Part shown: piece after piece, positions 1-11,450 of the stretch | Layout: each line of letters starts with the position of its first letter | Numbering within the stretch: position 1 is the first letter of the stretch | Assembly (NCBI GenBank): GCA_030159075.1 | Contig: BROG01001213.1 | Span: forward strand, 32,302-96,301 | Direction: 5' to 3' | Length of the DNA stretch: 64,000 nt | Source of the DNA: Atrina japonica | Taxonomy: Eukaryota > Mollusca > Bivalvia > Pterioida > Pinnidae | Made by a program: the position numbers and the translations under genes | Notes under the pieces: generated by a model | The model's database searches: none | What the model saw: the letters and a program-made list of their open reading frames with translations, nothing else | What the model was told of the DNA's origin: nothing

Positions 1-388
1 GGATATTTGCTTTATATTATAACGATTTTACAGAATCTCGGAGTGACGTTTAATTAAAAAAAATACGGAAACAAACAATGTTCACGGCTGAGATACCTGC
101 CTTATCCATATATAGATCTATTTGTCATTTGAACCACAATACAGTCGCTACATTATCCTATTTATTTGTCGATCAAATTAGGAAAACAAGGAATGATTTA
201 TTCTGTGAGATAGCATCATCTTCTATTTATCCTTCATCCAAAATATTTTGCGGGGGAATAATTATAATGTCAGGCTGACATCCATACAAATGTATAGAAA
301 TTTGTTGAATATAGTTTTTTTTTTTAAATCATGACCCTTGCTGTAGTTAGAGGTAATTTATTTTATTTAAGGCCGTTGTTCTGTTCCA

Positions 389-389
<1 letters not shown>
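1..389. other. AT-rich stretch without recognisable feature
   Basis: No gene, repeat or RNA is recognised here. A 66-codon open frame at 78-278 has no protein-like features and is probably chance. Confidence 0.5.
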
Positions 390-442
<53 letters not shown>

Positions 443-445
443 GCA

Positions 446-477
<32 letters not shown>

Positions 478-484
478 CACACAC
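390..484. repeat. (CA)n microsatellite with internal (CACG)n
   Basis: A CA-dinucleotide tract of about 95 bp is interrupted at about 438-464 by a run of GCAC units. The interruption gives a compound array. An open frame reading His-Thr repeats crosses it and is an artefact of the array. Confidence 0.95.
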
Positions 485-697
485 TTACTTTACAAACTCA
501 CCATGCCCTGACTGGAGTGCTAACTTTCGACTTACGGCACCAACTGCTCTAACAACTTTGCAATCTACGCATGCAAAAAATGAATGTTTCGAGTATAATT
601 CCGAATACGAGAAATCGGTGTTTTCCAAATGTAAAATTAATTGCCATCTACACATTCATAACTCTACTCACCGCTATCGAAACACTAATTTTTAATG

Positions 698-776
698 CGT
701 AGATGACCAAGTGGTTAGGGCATCGAGCATGGGATCCAGGCGGTTGGTGCCGTAGGTCGAGAGTTCAAACCCCAGA
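698..776 (+). repeat. tRNA-like SINE head
   Basis: The stretch carries a pol III box A-like motif (TGACCAAGTGGTTAGGGC, from 704) and a box B-like motif (GAGTTCAAACCCC, from 761), spaced as in long-variable-arm tRNAs (Ser/Leu type). The ends do not pair into an acceptor stem, so a functional tRNA gene is unlikely. A SINE head or tRNA relic is the better reading. Confidence 0.5.
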
Positions 777-881
777 AGGAGCATTGTGAGTTTGTAAGTG
801 TCTTGTCATTTCTGTATGGTTTACAAACGCATTTTGTAGCATTTGTGATACAAGATCCATAGTAAATGTTCAATGTTGTAG

Positions 882-990
<109 letters not shown>

Positions 991-1369
991 ACTTTAAGAA
1001 GACGTCATGTAGAACTTTTGAACCCAAACTGTACTGTACTTTAAGCAGTCGTTAATTATATTGTTGTATTGTGAAAAAAGGAATGTTAAAAATATTTTTC
1101 TGGGTCAGACTAATGAGACATATAAATCCGGGACAGAGACACTTCTATCACATTTTTGCCATAAAATTGCAACTTAAATTTGAAACAGCAATAAAAGCAA
1201 TGAACAAATAGAGACTATATAACATGGCCGGATGTGCGTGTAAAAGAGTAGCGCTTGTGTGCGATGTTCATTTTCAAAAATACAGTACTACACATTAAAC
1301 ATTACTGTCTGTCGAGCTTGTCGTACCAACGTACTGTATAGCTCACGTGTCAAATACAGTGCGCTGTAA

Positions 1370-1545
1370 AGTCTGTCACCTCTGGTCAGCGCAGATTTGA
1401 GACCACCCCTCTGGAACTTAAGCTGATTTCTTATGAGAAATGTACCTGTTTACATGGGGAAGACCGGTGGTCTCTTCCCGGGTACATTATAACCGGGTTC
1501 TCTCCTCCACCATTAAAAACAGGCTGCCATCATATAAATGAAAAT
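1370..1545 (+). repeat. SINE-B family, 5'-truncated copy
   Basis: It matches the body of the SINE-B family defined by the full copy at 55406-55646: 'cctctggtcagcgcag', a 'ggaagaccggtggtctcttc' block, 'cccgggtacattataacc', and a 'ccaccattaaaaac...gccatcatat' end. The tRNA-like head is missing or decayed. Confidence 0.7.
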
Positions 1546-1693
1546 ATCAAAATCAAATCCTGTCAACGTGATTTTCCATGTATGTGACTACGTGCCATAT
1601 TCGACTAACGATATTAATCTGCCCTTTCTAAACATCAATATATCCTATTGTTCATATGGACCATTACTGTGTACTTGATCACTAAGATGTCAT

Positions 1694-2007
1694 CTTTGTT
1701 TAGTTTGTTTGTTTGTTAGTTTATTGTTGTTTAACGTCCCACTCAAGAATATTTCACTATTATGGATACGTCACCAAATGCCGGTGAAGGGCTTCAAATT
1801 TTGGCCTATGCTCGTCACTTACGGCCATTGAGCAGTGAGGGTTCTTTAACGTGCCTACACCTACTGTGACACGGGACCTCCAGTTTTTACTGTCTCATCC
1901 AAAAGACAAGATACCAATCTGCCGCTGGTGGGACTCGAACTCACGACCTCAAGATCTAGAGTCGAGCGCGCTACCGACTGAGCCAGGCCGGCTCTCTTTG
2001 TTTAGTT
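1694..2007 (-). mobile_element. SINE-A copy with 12-bp target duplication
   Basis: SINE-A is the commonest repeat in this window. In its sense orientation it has a tRNA-like head with box A (TGGCTCAGTCGG) and box B (GTTCGAGTC), a body of about 200 bp containing 'gccgagcataggccaaaatttgaagcccttcac', and a 3' tail of 'gggacgttaaacaacaataaacaaac'. This copy lies at 1706-1995 on the minus strand. It is flanked by CTTTGTTTAGTT at 1694-1705 and 1996-2007, a perfect direct duplication that supports retroposition. No function other than mobile DNA is inferred. Confidence 0.9.
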
Positions 2008-2295
2008 ATTACTCTGACGAATTTGACCATACATTAAGGTTTGTAATTTGACCTTGTCTCATAACAAGTTTTTCTAAGCTATCATTTACATCTTTCTTTT
2101 TTCTTTTTTAAATTCTAGCTTTATGGATGTTGTCTTATTAACAGAAATTGTACTCCTTAGGCTTTATTTCGACCTCTGTTCATGAAACACTAAATCGCTG
2201 GCATTATGTGTAATATTATTTAATTATACATACGCCTAGAATTGCAAATAAGAAAGAAATATTCTTCAAAAGGTATTGTATAAGTTTATATCATT

Positions 2296-2575
2296 CCGGT
2301 CAGATGCGAGCCGGCCTGGTCTGGCTCTAGATCGTGAGGTCGTGAGTTCGAGTCCCGCCGGCGGCAGGTTGGTTTCCTGTCCTTCGGATGAGACAGTAAA
2401 CCTCGAGGTCCCGTGTCACAGTAGGTATCGGCACTGCTCAATGGCCGTAAGTGCCGAGCATAGGCCAAAATTTGAAGAAGCCCTTCACCAGCATTTGTTG
2501 ACGTCTTCATATGAGTGAAATATTCTTGAGTGGGACGTTAAACAACAATAAACAAACAAACAAACCGGTCATTTG
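2296..2575 (+). mobile_element. SINE-A copy with box A deletion
   Basis: The element spans 2308-2563 with a CAAA-rich tail. The head reads 'gagccggcctggtctggctctagatcg', so most of the box A segment present in other copies is deleted. Box B (GTTCGAGTCC) remains. The flanks CCGGTCAGATGC (2296-2307) and CCGGTCATTTGC (2564-2575) look like a target duplication with two mismatches. Confidence 0.85.
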
Positions 2576-3227
2576 CATTTATTATGAGAAATGAATATAT
2601 GAAGGTTAAATAACATTTTATATCGCCGATGACTTAGTTATGGAATGAAGAGACTTTCACAAATGCATCATGATTTTATGTTTTAGAACATTTATATTTC
2701 ATTTTTTCACGTAATTTAAAAACATATTATGTGTGATGTTTTGAATTGGCATCATCGAGTGAACGGAACTCGAAGTCACCAATGTTTACCAAATAGTAAA
2801 GACAAACGGTGACTGTATTACTTTGACTATATTTTCAATTGTAAACACTTCTGGATTTGACTGAATATGAAACATATTTATTATCATTTTACATCTTTCA
2901 TGTACAATTGTAGGACACATTATATTTTTTATTATTATTTTTCTGTAAAAAATGAAAAATATAAATATATACATAAAGGACGGTACGCAAAATGTATTCA
3001 AACAGGTTTTGTTAATAAATCAAAAGTTTTCTTTAGATGAGCAATAATTTTCATCATAATTTAAAATTATGTGGCGTCGATATACAAATTAAGCATGGTC
3101 CAAAATTACATTACGTACTCAGTATTCTAGCTCGACTAAATTTTAATGGCTTTAATGGCGCATTGGCTGTGTTTACCAACAATGTTTTGATTTTTTTCTA
3201 TTATTACTACTTGTATTTGATGTACAG
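2576..3227. other. AT-rich stretch without recognisable feature
   Basis: No gene or repeat is recognised. Open frames at 2786-3001 (minus) and 3037-3312 (plus) have no recognisable domains, and the second runs into a repeat. Confidence 0.45.
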
Positions 3228-3421
3228 GAATAATAACTCTCATATTTCTATATACGTTGTGAAAATAGGGTCACGTCCGGTTGATTTTTTCACAAAATGT
3301 ATAGGAATTTAAGAATTGTTATACCTATGTATATCTCTTTTTTAGATATTGTAGGTCAAGGTTAGTAATAAAACAGGACAATAAATGTTTTAGAAAAAAA
3401 AACACAGATGATGCACCCTGT
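3228..3421. mobile_element. MITE family M1, right half
   Basis: M1 is defined by the copies at 35388, 43043 and 50232. It starts with AAAGGGGCATTAGCTGTG, ends with its inverted complement and contains 'ttcacaaaatgtataggaattt'. This copy holds only the right part and ends near 'acacagatgatgcaccctg', a decayed right terminus. Confidence 0.6.
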
Positions 3422-3812
3422 AAATATGTCTGACAAATGTACACGTGTACAAGTTAGAGGCACTTTCTCTGTGAAGAAACAAACATATAGGCTCCATGGA
3501 TCACAGAAAAGGGTCATCTGTGTGTAACGAAAAAATGAAAAGCATTGTACTGCTGCTACACATGATTATAAATGTAATGGTTTATAATTGGTGCAATTAA
3601 CAATTTTACAAACCGCCACAAGGCAAGTTTCTCCGCTTAAACCAAATATTTCATATTCATATATAATACACACCCAACATCAATTTACTTTGTATTTTAC
3701 AGAAAAGAACAACGAAATTTAAAAATAAAACTTCAAAACTGTTTTCTATCGCTTTTACTTTTGCTATATTGCTGAAGTAATTATGGTGTTTCCTCTTTTA
3801 TGTTGTTTCCTA

Positions 3813-4165
3813 TTTAAAAAGGCATTAGCTGTGCATTTTTTCTCTCGTTTTTCTTTCTTCCTTGAATACTTCTTAGATTGATAAACAATAACTAAAAGAG
3901 ATATACACAGGCATAGAAATTCTTAAATTCCTATATATTTTTCAAAAATTGCTTGAGAAACCACGGTTTTGCACATTTTCACTTGCAACCGATTAGATCA
4001 ATCGTACTATTTGTATATGAGTATCACACTAAACCTGACATTATTTTCACAAAATGTATTGGGATTTGAGAATGTGTATGCCTATGTATAGCTTTTCTTT
4101 GTTATTGTACATTGTGTACAAGTAGTAAAAGGACAAAAAACGAGCTGTTTTACGCATAATTAGTA
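3813..4165. mobile_element. MITE family M1, degenerate copy
   Basis: The left terminus ('tttaaaaaggcattagctgtg') is clear. The interior shows the family landmarks ('ttcctatatatttttcaaaaattgc', 'accacggttttgcacattttcacttgcaa', 'tcacaaaatgtattggga'). The right terminus is decayed. Confidence 0.65.
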
Positions 4166-4198
4166 GTCTGTGTATACCATAGTTTAAACGATTGTATA

Positions 4199-4326
4199 GA
4201 GCCGGTCTGGCTCAGTCGGTAGCGCGTTCGACTCTTGAACGTGAAGTCGTGAGTTCGAGTCCAGCCGGCGTCAGGTTGGTTTCCTGTCCTTGGACTGAGA
4301 CAGTAAAAACTGAGGTCCCGTATAAC
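4199..4326 (+). repeat. SINE-A head, 3'-truncated
   Basis: The tRNA-like head is complete (box A GGCTCAGTCGG, box B GTTCGAGTCC) and followed by the start of the body, but the sequence leaves the family after 'ctgaggtcccgt'. It is too long and too clearly SINE-A to be a tRNA gene. Confidence 0.8.
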
Positions 4327-4375
4327 CATCGTTTTGCTTTCCATTTACTCAACAGGAAAAGGGTGCAATGTTATT

Positions 4376-4563
4376 CCATATACGCCCGGAACCGGTTTTG
4401 AAGTTGGTGTGACGTCATTCATTTATAGCTTATATAAACGCCGTCTAGATTAACACTATCACTAAGTCTATTTGTGATAGCTGTGGGTAATTATATGACG
4501 TTATTGTGATTTATTGTGATATATATTTTTTATTATGATCGGATATATAATAATAATGTTACA

Positions 4564-4660
<97 letters not shown>

Positions 4661-4920
4661 AGACAATAACCTATACATATACGCCCGAGACCGGTTTTGT
4701 GGTGATGTAACTTTACGGTATGAATGAGGTAACATCATTGTGTGACGTAATGTAAGGAACTTCATTGTGTGACGTAATATAAGGAACTTCATTCATAGCT
4801 AATATAAACGCCGTCTACACTGAGTTTATGGGTGTGAATATTTGATGTCAATGTGAATTGAGTAAGATATTTTTATTATGATCATCGTATCAATGATAAG
4901 GATATATAATAAAAATGTTA
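4376..4920. repeat. Diverged duplication around an (AT)n array
   Basis: Two segments share the same ordered landmarks: 'tatacgcccg.gaccggttttg' (4378 and 4678), 'atataaacgccgtcta' (4433 and 4803) and 'tattatgatc...ggatatataataa.aatgtta' (4531 and 4875). The second copy also has an internal doubling of 'cattgtgtgacgtaat.taaggaactt'. An inverted trace ('ctagacggcgttcatat') occurs near 5967. Confidence 0.65.
4567..4657. repeat. (AT)n microsatellite
   Basis: About 91 bp of uninterrupted AT. Confidence 0.97.
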
Positions 4921-4933
4921 TTTTTATTGACTG

Positions 4934-5037
4934 TATATGTTGAAATATTAACGCCCTCGTTCTTGGCGCAGAGAAGTAACTCGCAAGCTCGGTAATTTGC
5001 AGCACCAAGAACGAGGGCGTAAAAATTTCAACATATA
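4934..5037. repeat. Foldback element (long hairpin)
   Basis: Arms of about 35 bp are inverted copies ('acgccctcgttcttgg' left, 'ccaagaacgagggcgt' right, extended by 'tatgttgaaat'/'atttcaacata'), separated by about 35 bp. It looks like a very small foldback MITE. Confidence 0.8.
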
Positions 5038-5058
5038 CATAGGTGAAATGTAAAAAAT

Positions 5059-5119
5059 AGGAGGAGGAGGAGGAGGAGGAGGAGGAGGAGGAGGAGGATG
5101 ATGATGATGATGATGATGA
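5059..5119. repeat. (GGA)n-(TGA)n compound trinucleotide repeat
   Basis: About 40 bp of GGA passes directly into about 22 bp of TGA. A minus-strand frame reading His/Pro runs is an artefact of this tract. Confidence 0.95.
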
Positions 5120-6057
5120 AGGCTGTGATGATGTTGAACTGAAGTTTTAGTCAAATCTTGCCTTACCGTTGCTGTTATAAAATCCTAAACTGAAAAAGTT
5201 TCTTTTCCATTTTTTTCCGCTTCAATAGTTGTCTCCAAATAATGATTTAGCGAGGCTTAAAGATTCATAACATCGTAGTTTTTCAGTGAAAATTTCACGT
5301 TTCATTTAATAATTTGTGTATTGAAAACATATAATGAAAACCGCCATCAAAGGTATTTCCAAAATTACAAGTCGTTGATTTGACAAGATTGACTCTAAAT
5401 AAGTCAGAATTACGACTTCCATTTCGAATTCTGTTAAAAATAATGCTTGGGCGTCTTTCACCAAGTTGAAAATAATCAGACTCTTCATAGACATTTCTTT
5501 GTTTATTTTAAATGTGCATTTGAATTCACCATAGGTCCAGTTCCTACATCAACGAAGATCTAGACCATTCCATGATTGTATTGTGGCGAGTCAAAAGGGA
5601 CATTTCAGTACTCTCCAGTCTATTACGTGCCAATGTATAATCGTCATTGTTATGTAGACTTATATTATTGTTTCTAGGTAACGGGGTTAAAATGTTAGAA
5701 ATGATATGTGAAACCATATCTTTCTGCACCATATAAAAGTGGACACACAATTTGTCGTGTTCTCCCGTTTGCTACCTTTTATTTTGTTCCATACCCATAC
5801 ATGTTATCTACATCACACCTACAGCAAACCATTATAACAAGAAACAAAATGGGAATTCCATGTGCATTAAATAAACAAATAAATTTTTTCTCATGCATTT
5901 ATATGATCAAAATATCATCTAAAATTTATATTTCCCGCAGCAGTCTCCCATATACTCTTTGTTAATCTAGACGGCGTTCATATCAGTTATAAACGAAGTT
6001 CCCAATGTGGCATAGCAGAATGATATGACTTCAATCATATCATAAGATAGGTTGATT
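5120..6057. other. No recognisable feature
   Basis: AT-rich unique-looking sequence. Small frames at 5306-5494, 5544-5750 and 5708-5965 show no domain or splice context worth annotating. Confidence 0.45.
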
Positions 6058-6330
6058 GTTTGTATTGTTGTTTAACGTCCCACTCAAAAATCCTTCACTC
6101 ATATGTAGACGTCACCAATGTCGGCGAAGGGCTTCAAAGTTTGGCCTATGCTCGGCACAGTTCTTTAGGTGCTTAGGGTTCTTTAATGTGCCGACACCTA
6201 CTGTGACACGGGACTTCGGTTTTTACTGTCTCATTCGAAGGACAGGAACCCGACCTGCCGCCGGCTGGACTCGAACGTATGACCTTAAGACCAAGAGTCG
6301 AACGCGCCAACGATTGAGCCAGGCCGGCTC
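6058..6330 (-). mobile_element. SINE-A copy
   Basis: A near full-length, diverged copy: the 'attgttgtttaacgtcccactc' tail is at the left end and the tRNA-like head ('gattgagccaggccggctc') at the right. The box B complement is altered (GACTCGAACGTATG). No clear target duplication was seen. Confidence 0.85.
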
Positions 6331-7117
6331 ATTCAAAATCTCTCTGAATTTCACTGTTCCTTGATGAGACCGATCACGTATAAGACAAGGTCGATATCAT
6401 TATTTTGTTTTTCAATTTAAAAAACTATTATATGTTAATATAACGTATGAACCCTATCGGGCGCCATTCTGTTTATCTGTCACCCAAACAGCATCCATAT
6501 TGACAATAAATGCACTCTAAAAAGCGATTATTTGTTAAATAGATAGAGAGAGATAGAGACTGGTATCATGAAAGTTTATCTTGAAAATTGCAAATTTGTC
6601 GTCCATATGTAAATACATTTCATTTATTCCCATTTTAATAATGAAGTACAAAATTTATATCAATAGATATACAAAGTTATGAGTTAATATCTGTGGTCGA
6701 ATGTATTACTTACAGAAATTAAAAAAACAGCACAGACCAGTACCTATTGTAGAGTGTTGTGAAATCACTATATTGAATTTGAATTTAATTGTTATTGTAC
6801 GCAACTCTCAACAATTCTTCAAGTCAATGGTAGCGGCCAATATACAGGGAAGAAACCACTGGCATTCCACAAGTAAGAAGACACTTTTAAAGTCAACAGA
6901 CCTTTTTTCGAGCCATTCCGTTCTGTCACGGTTCGTCATGATAGTATCAACTTTCATAGATAATGCGGACCGCATCACTTCCGGTTTAGCATTTTTGTTC
7001 GTGTATATATGCATTGGAATATGGATATTTTGCAATGCTATTTGCGAGATGTGATAAGTAGCCTACAAGAAAGTGATTTGCCATCTTTACAAGAATGAAT
7101 ATATGATTAATAGAATC
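6331..7117. other. No recognisable feature
   Basis: AT-rich. The 117-codon plus frame at 6701-7054 has no recognisable motif; a hydrophobic run near its end is of the kind expected from T-rich DNA. It is not called as a gene. Confidence 0.45.
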
Positions 7118-7226
7118 TACCCCTACGTATACCTTGAGGCTATGACAAAGGAATCCCAGCCCGAGGGTAAGATTCTTGAATACAAACCCCAGGAGATTCC
7201 TTTGTCATACCCTCAAGGTAGGGGGT
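7118..7226. repeat. Foldback element
   Basis: The left arm ('taccttgaggctatgacaaaggaat', 7131 onward) is repeated inverted on the right ('attcctttgtcataccctcaaggta', ending about 7220), with outer 'acccct'/'aggggg' extension. The loop is about 40 bp. Confidence 0.8.
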
Positions 7227-8583
7227 TTATTATTTTTCTCCAATGTTTAAATACATGTAGATTGGAGATCTACGCAAATGAAATCTGACATTATGCACAG
7301 CATTCTAGATGCCGCAGACACACTACAGCACAAATTGTATTGTGACGTCATAGCGCATGTCACTTGTCAATACCATAGGGGTTGACAAGGAAATCATTCC
7401 TTGTTAAAATGAAAGAAAATTCCGTGAACAATGGGAGAATAAATTATCCTCCCAGGTGAAATAGAAAAATATTTCACTTATGTTAGCAATGTATATATTG
7501 CGAGATCTTTAGAGACCTTGCCCGACTTTCTGTTGGCAGCACGTGATCTGAGTATAAACCATTCCGACAAAATTGGACGGACTGGAACAACTCAAAACAG
7601 GTTTATTCTATGTTATTCGCACAAGTAACACGGATTTCTTACAACTGTCTCTGTAGCAAGTTTGACGCATAAATGTTTTAACAGATCCATCATGGCTCTC
7701 TGACCACCTAACTAAGAAATAGTTTTTGATGAATATCTGTATTTAACGATCTGTCCATTTTGAGTAATTGAAAATATTTTTAGCGAACTATAAACCTGGC
7801 GATCTTCCTTACGATAAAGACCTGGTTTTAGAGGTTCAATTACTTTAAGCGCTAGAGATAATTGACAGAAATGAATTATAAACATCCCAATTAAGTAGAT
7901 AATCGAAGAGATAGAGCGATCAATTTTGTCGTCATACAAAGAAGAATAAAGACATTTGTTACAGACAGAAAAATACACACTTTCTTGTTTATATATATGG
8001 GCGTGGGTGTTCTGCCTTTAAAGAGTTGTAATCTTGTATACGTTTTATCACACTAAATAACGGGTGTCAGGCAGACACATGGGTAGTATTGTACAAATCA
8101 AATTAAAGTAAAATTTAAAAGTACTTTTGTAAAGTCAACCAATCATCAAAATTAAAATGCGAACTGATATTAGTAAGAAATGAAAATAAAACAAAAAAGT
8201 ACATCGTATATTGTGGACTCATGGCGGATGTGAGTGATCATCAGTGGAATGCTTATTCAGCCATGGCACCTAATCTTACTTCTGGATTTCCAAATGATCG
8301 TGTTTGTCTAATACTCACCAGATTTGTATATTGTATTCTGGAAATCCCGAAGATACTTTGGTAACTGTGATTTTTATATAGATAACCTTTCATAAGTCAG
8401 TCTTACCTGTTTGATTTTCACTTTTTTTCAAAGTAGTACGAGAATCTATATGTTAGCCTCACGATCGAAACAAATTAGGTCATTTGAGCTTTTCTATTTT
8501 TTTTTTTCATGATAAAAGAGCGATGACGAAGGGAAACAACTTTTAACGACTTCCTTCCGCTTCCGTCTACACATACCATACGA
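7227..8583. other. No recognisable feature
   Basis: AT-rich intergenic-type sequence. No coding region with splice signals was found. Confidence 0.4.
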
Positions 8584-8865
8584 CTGTTTGTTTGTTTTAT
8601 TGTTGAACGTCCCACTCAAGAATATATTTCACTCATATGGAGACGTCACCAAATACCGGTGAAGAGCTTCAAAGTTTGGCCTATGCTCGACAGTGAGGGT
8701 TTTTTAACGTGCCAACACCTACTGTGACACGGGACCTCGGTTTTTACTGTCTCATCCAAAGGACAGGAAACCAACCTGCCGCCGGCTGGACTCAAACTCA
8801 CGACTTCACGATCAAGGGTCGAGCGCGCTACCGACTGAGCCAGGCCGGCTCCACATAGCATACGA
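8570..8865 (-). mobile_element. SINE-A copy with 14-bp target duplication
   Basis: A near full-length element at 8584-8851. The flanks CACATACCATACGA (8570-8583) and CACATAGCATACGA (8852-8865) match at 13 of 14 positions, so the insertion site is well defined. Confidence 0.9.
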
Positions 8866-8879
8866 TAAAATCTGGAATA

Positions 8880-9085
8880 CGTCCTATGATGGAGGGGGAA
8901 ATCAGGTTACAGTGTATCTGGCGAGAGATAACGAAGGCTCGAACCTGCGTTTATTGGGAGGGAGAAACTCAATGATTTAAAGCGCGATGATCTAGCTAAC
9001 CGCTCAATGGTCTTCCCTGAATATAATGTATGTGTGATCTCTTCTCCGCCATTAAAAACTTTCCAGCACCATTTTGACCGAAAAA
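8880..9085 (-). repeat. SINE-B, rearranged
   Basis: Positions 8880-9010 read as a minus-strand SINE-B with its tRNA-like head near 9000 ('ctagctaaccgctc') and box B complement at 'gctcgaacctgcg'. Positions about 9011-9085 look like a plus-strand SINE-B tail ('tcttccc...ccgccattaaaaac'). The two parts are inverted relative to each other, so a rearrangement or a second insertion took place. Confidence 0.55.
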
Positions 9086-9146
9086 ATTGTGGGTCAGGCG
9101 GAAAACAATTGATAATTCAGATATATCGACCTAGTGATATTTGTGC

Positions 9147-9147
<1 letters not shown>

Positions 9148-9224
<77 letters not shown>
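9148..9224. repeat. (AT)n microsatellite
   Basis: About 77 bp of AT. Confidence 0.97.
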
Positions 9225-9226
<2 letters not shown>

Positions 9227-10659
9227 GTGATTTGTTTTAAATCGTGTTTTACGCAACACTGAACAATTTGTTTTCAGTTATATGGAAACACAATAAATAA
9301 CTTTTTTCTTAGTCTAGATGAAAGATTCTCGATACAGTTGAATTTTTTAGCAGAGATACTTATACATGATCTTTATTCGAATTCAGGTAAAGGGTGAATT
9401 GAAAATTCATGACAACATTAGAAATTATATTAGTGCATATCGTATAATTTTCAGTTATCAAATATCGTTAAAACGTATAAAACATTGACGGAAACGTGTA
9501 TGGTACATGTATAATTAGATCCGTTCGTCTAATGTTACAAATAATTCAAACATTACAATAATTAATGTCGATGAATCTAAAGTTTAATCAATATAACTTT
9601 ACTTTACACCCCCAAAAACAGATACAAATGGAAATTTATTCAGCTCTGGAGATCGTAGATCGTGAAATTTATGTCCTTGGGTCTGTTGGCACGTTTTTCG
9701 CTTCAGTGAAACAACCTCTGAACAAATCTTAACCATCATCACTTGCGTTGATTTAAGTTGTAGATCGCAAGCGGGACATCCTGGATTCGGTTTCCACTAC
9801 TGGATCATGCCAAAGATTGTTCCTTCGCCAAGCACCAAGGTCCCATGTAAGCACAGGCGTGTTATGTAAAAAAATCCTCTGCATTGGCGCCAGTCCATAG
9901 CACTAGTCAAAATATGTGAAACTCGGGCAAAGGAAATTTTATTGTTTCCCTGGACACCTAACTATTACCTTCCGCATTCGCAAAATGTATAGAGGAAAAT
10001 GGACTTATAAATGTCCCCATAGCCAATAAAGTGGGGTACATGTATATTACCGTATTTTGAAGACTCACTTCCGGTCACCTGGTGTAGGTTTACAGCCTCG
10101 TTCTGCGATGGGTATGCAGTGGGACACCGCAGTACATAACTGATTACGGAATGATGTCACATGAGTCTGTTTTCCCTTTACTAGCTGTATGAAAATGTCA
10201 TACAAATGGTAAATATACCCCTACACAAAAGAATGAATAAGATCAATATTACTATGTCACTTTTCTATACTGATATACCTTAATCGTAACATCAAAAGGC
10301 GATAATTTATCGATATGAATTACAGATGATTTATCATCAAAACTTAAAATGCAAAAGACGTACTCCATGCCAAGTAAACATTTTGTTAACAAACTGGTTG
10401 TAAAATTAATTTTAATGTGTATCAATGACAATACATGATGCAAATTACCAACCAATTTACCACATTAATATTCCACACCTATCATCAAAGTGCACACCTT
10501 GAAAGATGTTTCCCATAGTTTACCTTTAAATTGAAATAAAAAATGATAAACCATTCAATCTTCCGTAGAATCAAGTTTTCCTGACTGGAAAATAACTTCA
10601 AAACGACAATTATATGGAGAAAAGCAGAAAATCAAATGGTCCTTTCTGTCTTTCGTAAT
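9225..10659. other. Mostly unrecognised; possible SINE relic near 9740-9830
   Basis: Nothing coding is recognised. Around 9755-9825 the sequence 'agatcgcaagcgggacatcctggattcggtttcc...tcatgccaaag' resembles the box B part of a tRNA-headed repeat but is too decayed to assign. Confidence 0.35.
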
Positions 10660-10975
10660 GTCTTTTTTCGAGCCGGCCTGGTTCAGTCGATAGCGCACTC
10701 GACTCTTGATCGTGAGGTCGTGAGTTCGAGTCAAGCCGGCGACAGGATGGTTTCCTTGGGACGAGACAGTTAAAATCGAGGTCCCGTGTCGCAGTAGGTG
10801 TTGGCACGTTAAAGAACCCTCACTGCTCAATGGCCGTACGTGCCGAGCATAGGCCAAAATTTGAAGCCCTTCATCGGCAATTGGTGACGTCTCTATATGA
10901 GTTAAAGATTCTTGAGTGGGACGTTAAACAACAATACACACACACACACACAAACACAAACTCAAGTCTTTTTTC
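10660..10975 (+). mobile_element. SINE-A copy with 10-bp target duplication
   Basis: The element runs 10670-10965 and ends in a CA-rich tail of expanded (CA)n. It has clear box A (TGGTTCAGTCGA) and box B (GTTCGAGTC). GTCTTTTTTC flanks it at 10660-10669 and 10966-10975. Confidence 0.9.
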
Positions 10976-10984
10976 TGTTCTTTT

Positions 10985-11450
10985 GAAAGAACATGTACTT
11001 ACTTACTTACTGGCGTTCGCTCAATACGACCACACCAGCATCCGCGATGAACGTTGTGGTCCTCTGTAGGTCGTCAACATCTCCGTACAGCTTCTGATGG
11101 AATGTTGCACCTCGAGGCCACGTTGCTTCTCGCTCCTGGTCGTGTCGCTTACATCGTTGGAGGATGTGCTCAGCAGTCTGGGTTCCAAGGGTTGTCATCA
11201 CCGGGAGTGGTAATGGGGACAAGCTCCCATTGCTTGAAAAGTGCTTCCAATGGTGTGCGAAAAATATAGCCTCTGACAACCAAGACCAGCTCCTGGCCTG
11301 CACGTGTGGCTAGTCACTAGCCCGGCGGACCTGCTACTACTGACAGGAGAAGGGGCGAAGGCGGAACTGTGGCGCCATAACCACTGCTTCGGGTAGATAG
11401 AACTCGTTAGCCTGGGAAGGCAGTCTGTCTAGGAGAAGGAAAGAACATGT
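10985..11450 (-). mobile_element. 5'-truncated non-LTR retrotransposon, with target duplication
   Basis: The insert at 10997-11438 is flanked by a perfect 12-bp direct repeat, GAAAGAACATGT, at 10985-10996 and 11439-11450. On the minus strand it carries the 3' end of a reverse-transcriptase-type ORF and then a short tail of GTAA/AAGT units (left end, 'acttacttacttac'). The insert is much more GC-rich than its surroundings. 5' truncation, a simple-repeat tail and a target duplication are the hallmarks of target-primed reverse transcription. The clade cannot be fixed from this short piece. Confidence 0.85.
11007..11303 (-). pseudogene. C-terminal fragment of non-LTR retrotransposon ORF2
   Basis: The minus frame ends at TAA inside the GTAA tail. 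Its last 50-60 residues contain 'TAEHILQRCKRH', 'ATWPRG', 'KLYGDVDDLQRT' and 'FIADAGVVV'. I recognise this order (a Cys/His knuckle-like T.EH.L..C, then WP.G, K.YG...DL..T..FI...G) from the extreme C-termini of invertebrate non-LTR polyproteins. The polymerase core and any RNase H are absent because of 5' truncation. The ATG at the left of the frame is incidental, and the first residues are frame noise. Confidence 0.75.

Noticed and set aside
331..552. Open frame of His-Thr repeats
   Set aside because: Translation of a (CA)n microsatellite; no start context or conserved sequence.
698..776. tRNA-Ser/Leu gene
   Set aside because: Boxes A and B are present but the ends do not pair as an acceptor stem; similar tRNA-like heads in the window belong to SINEs.
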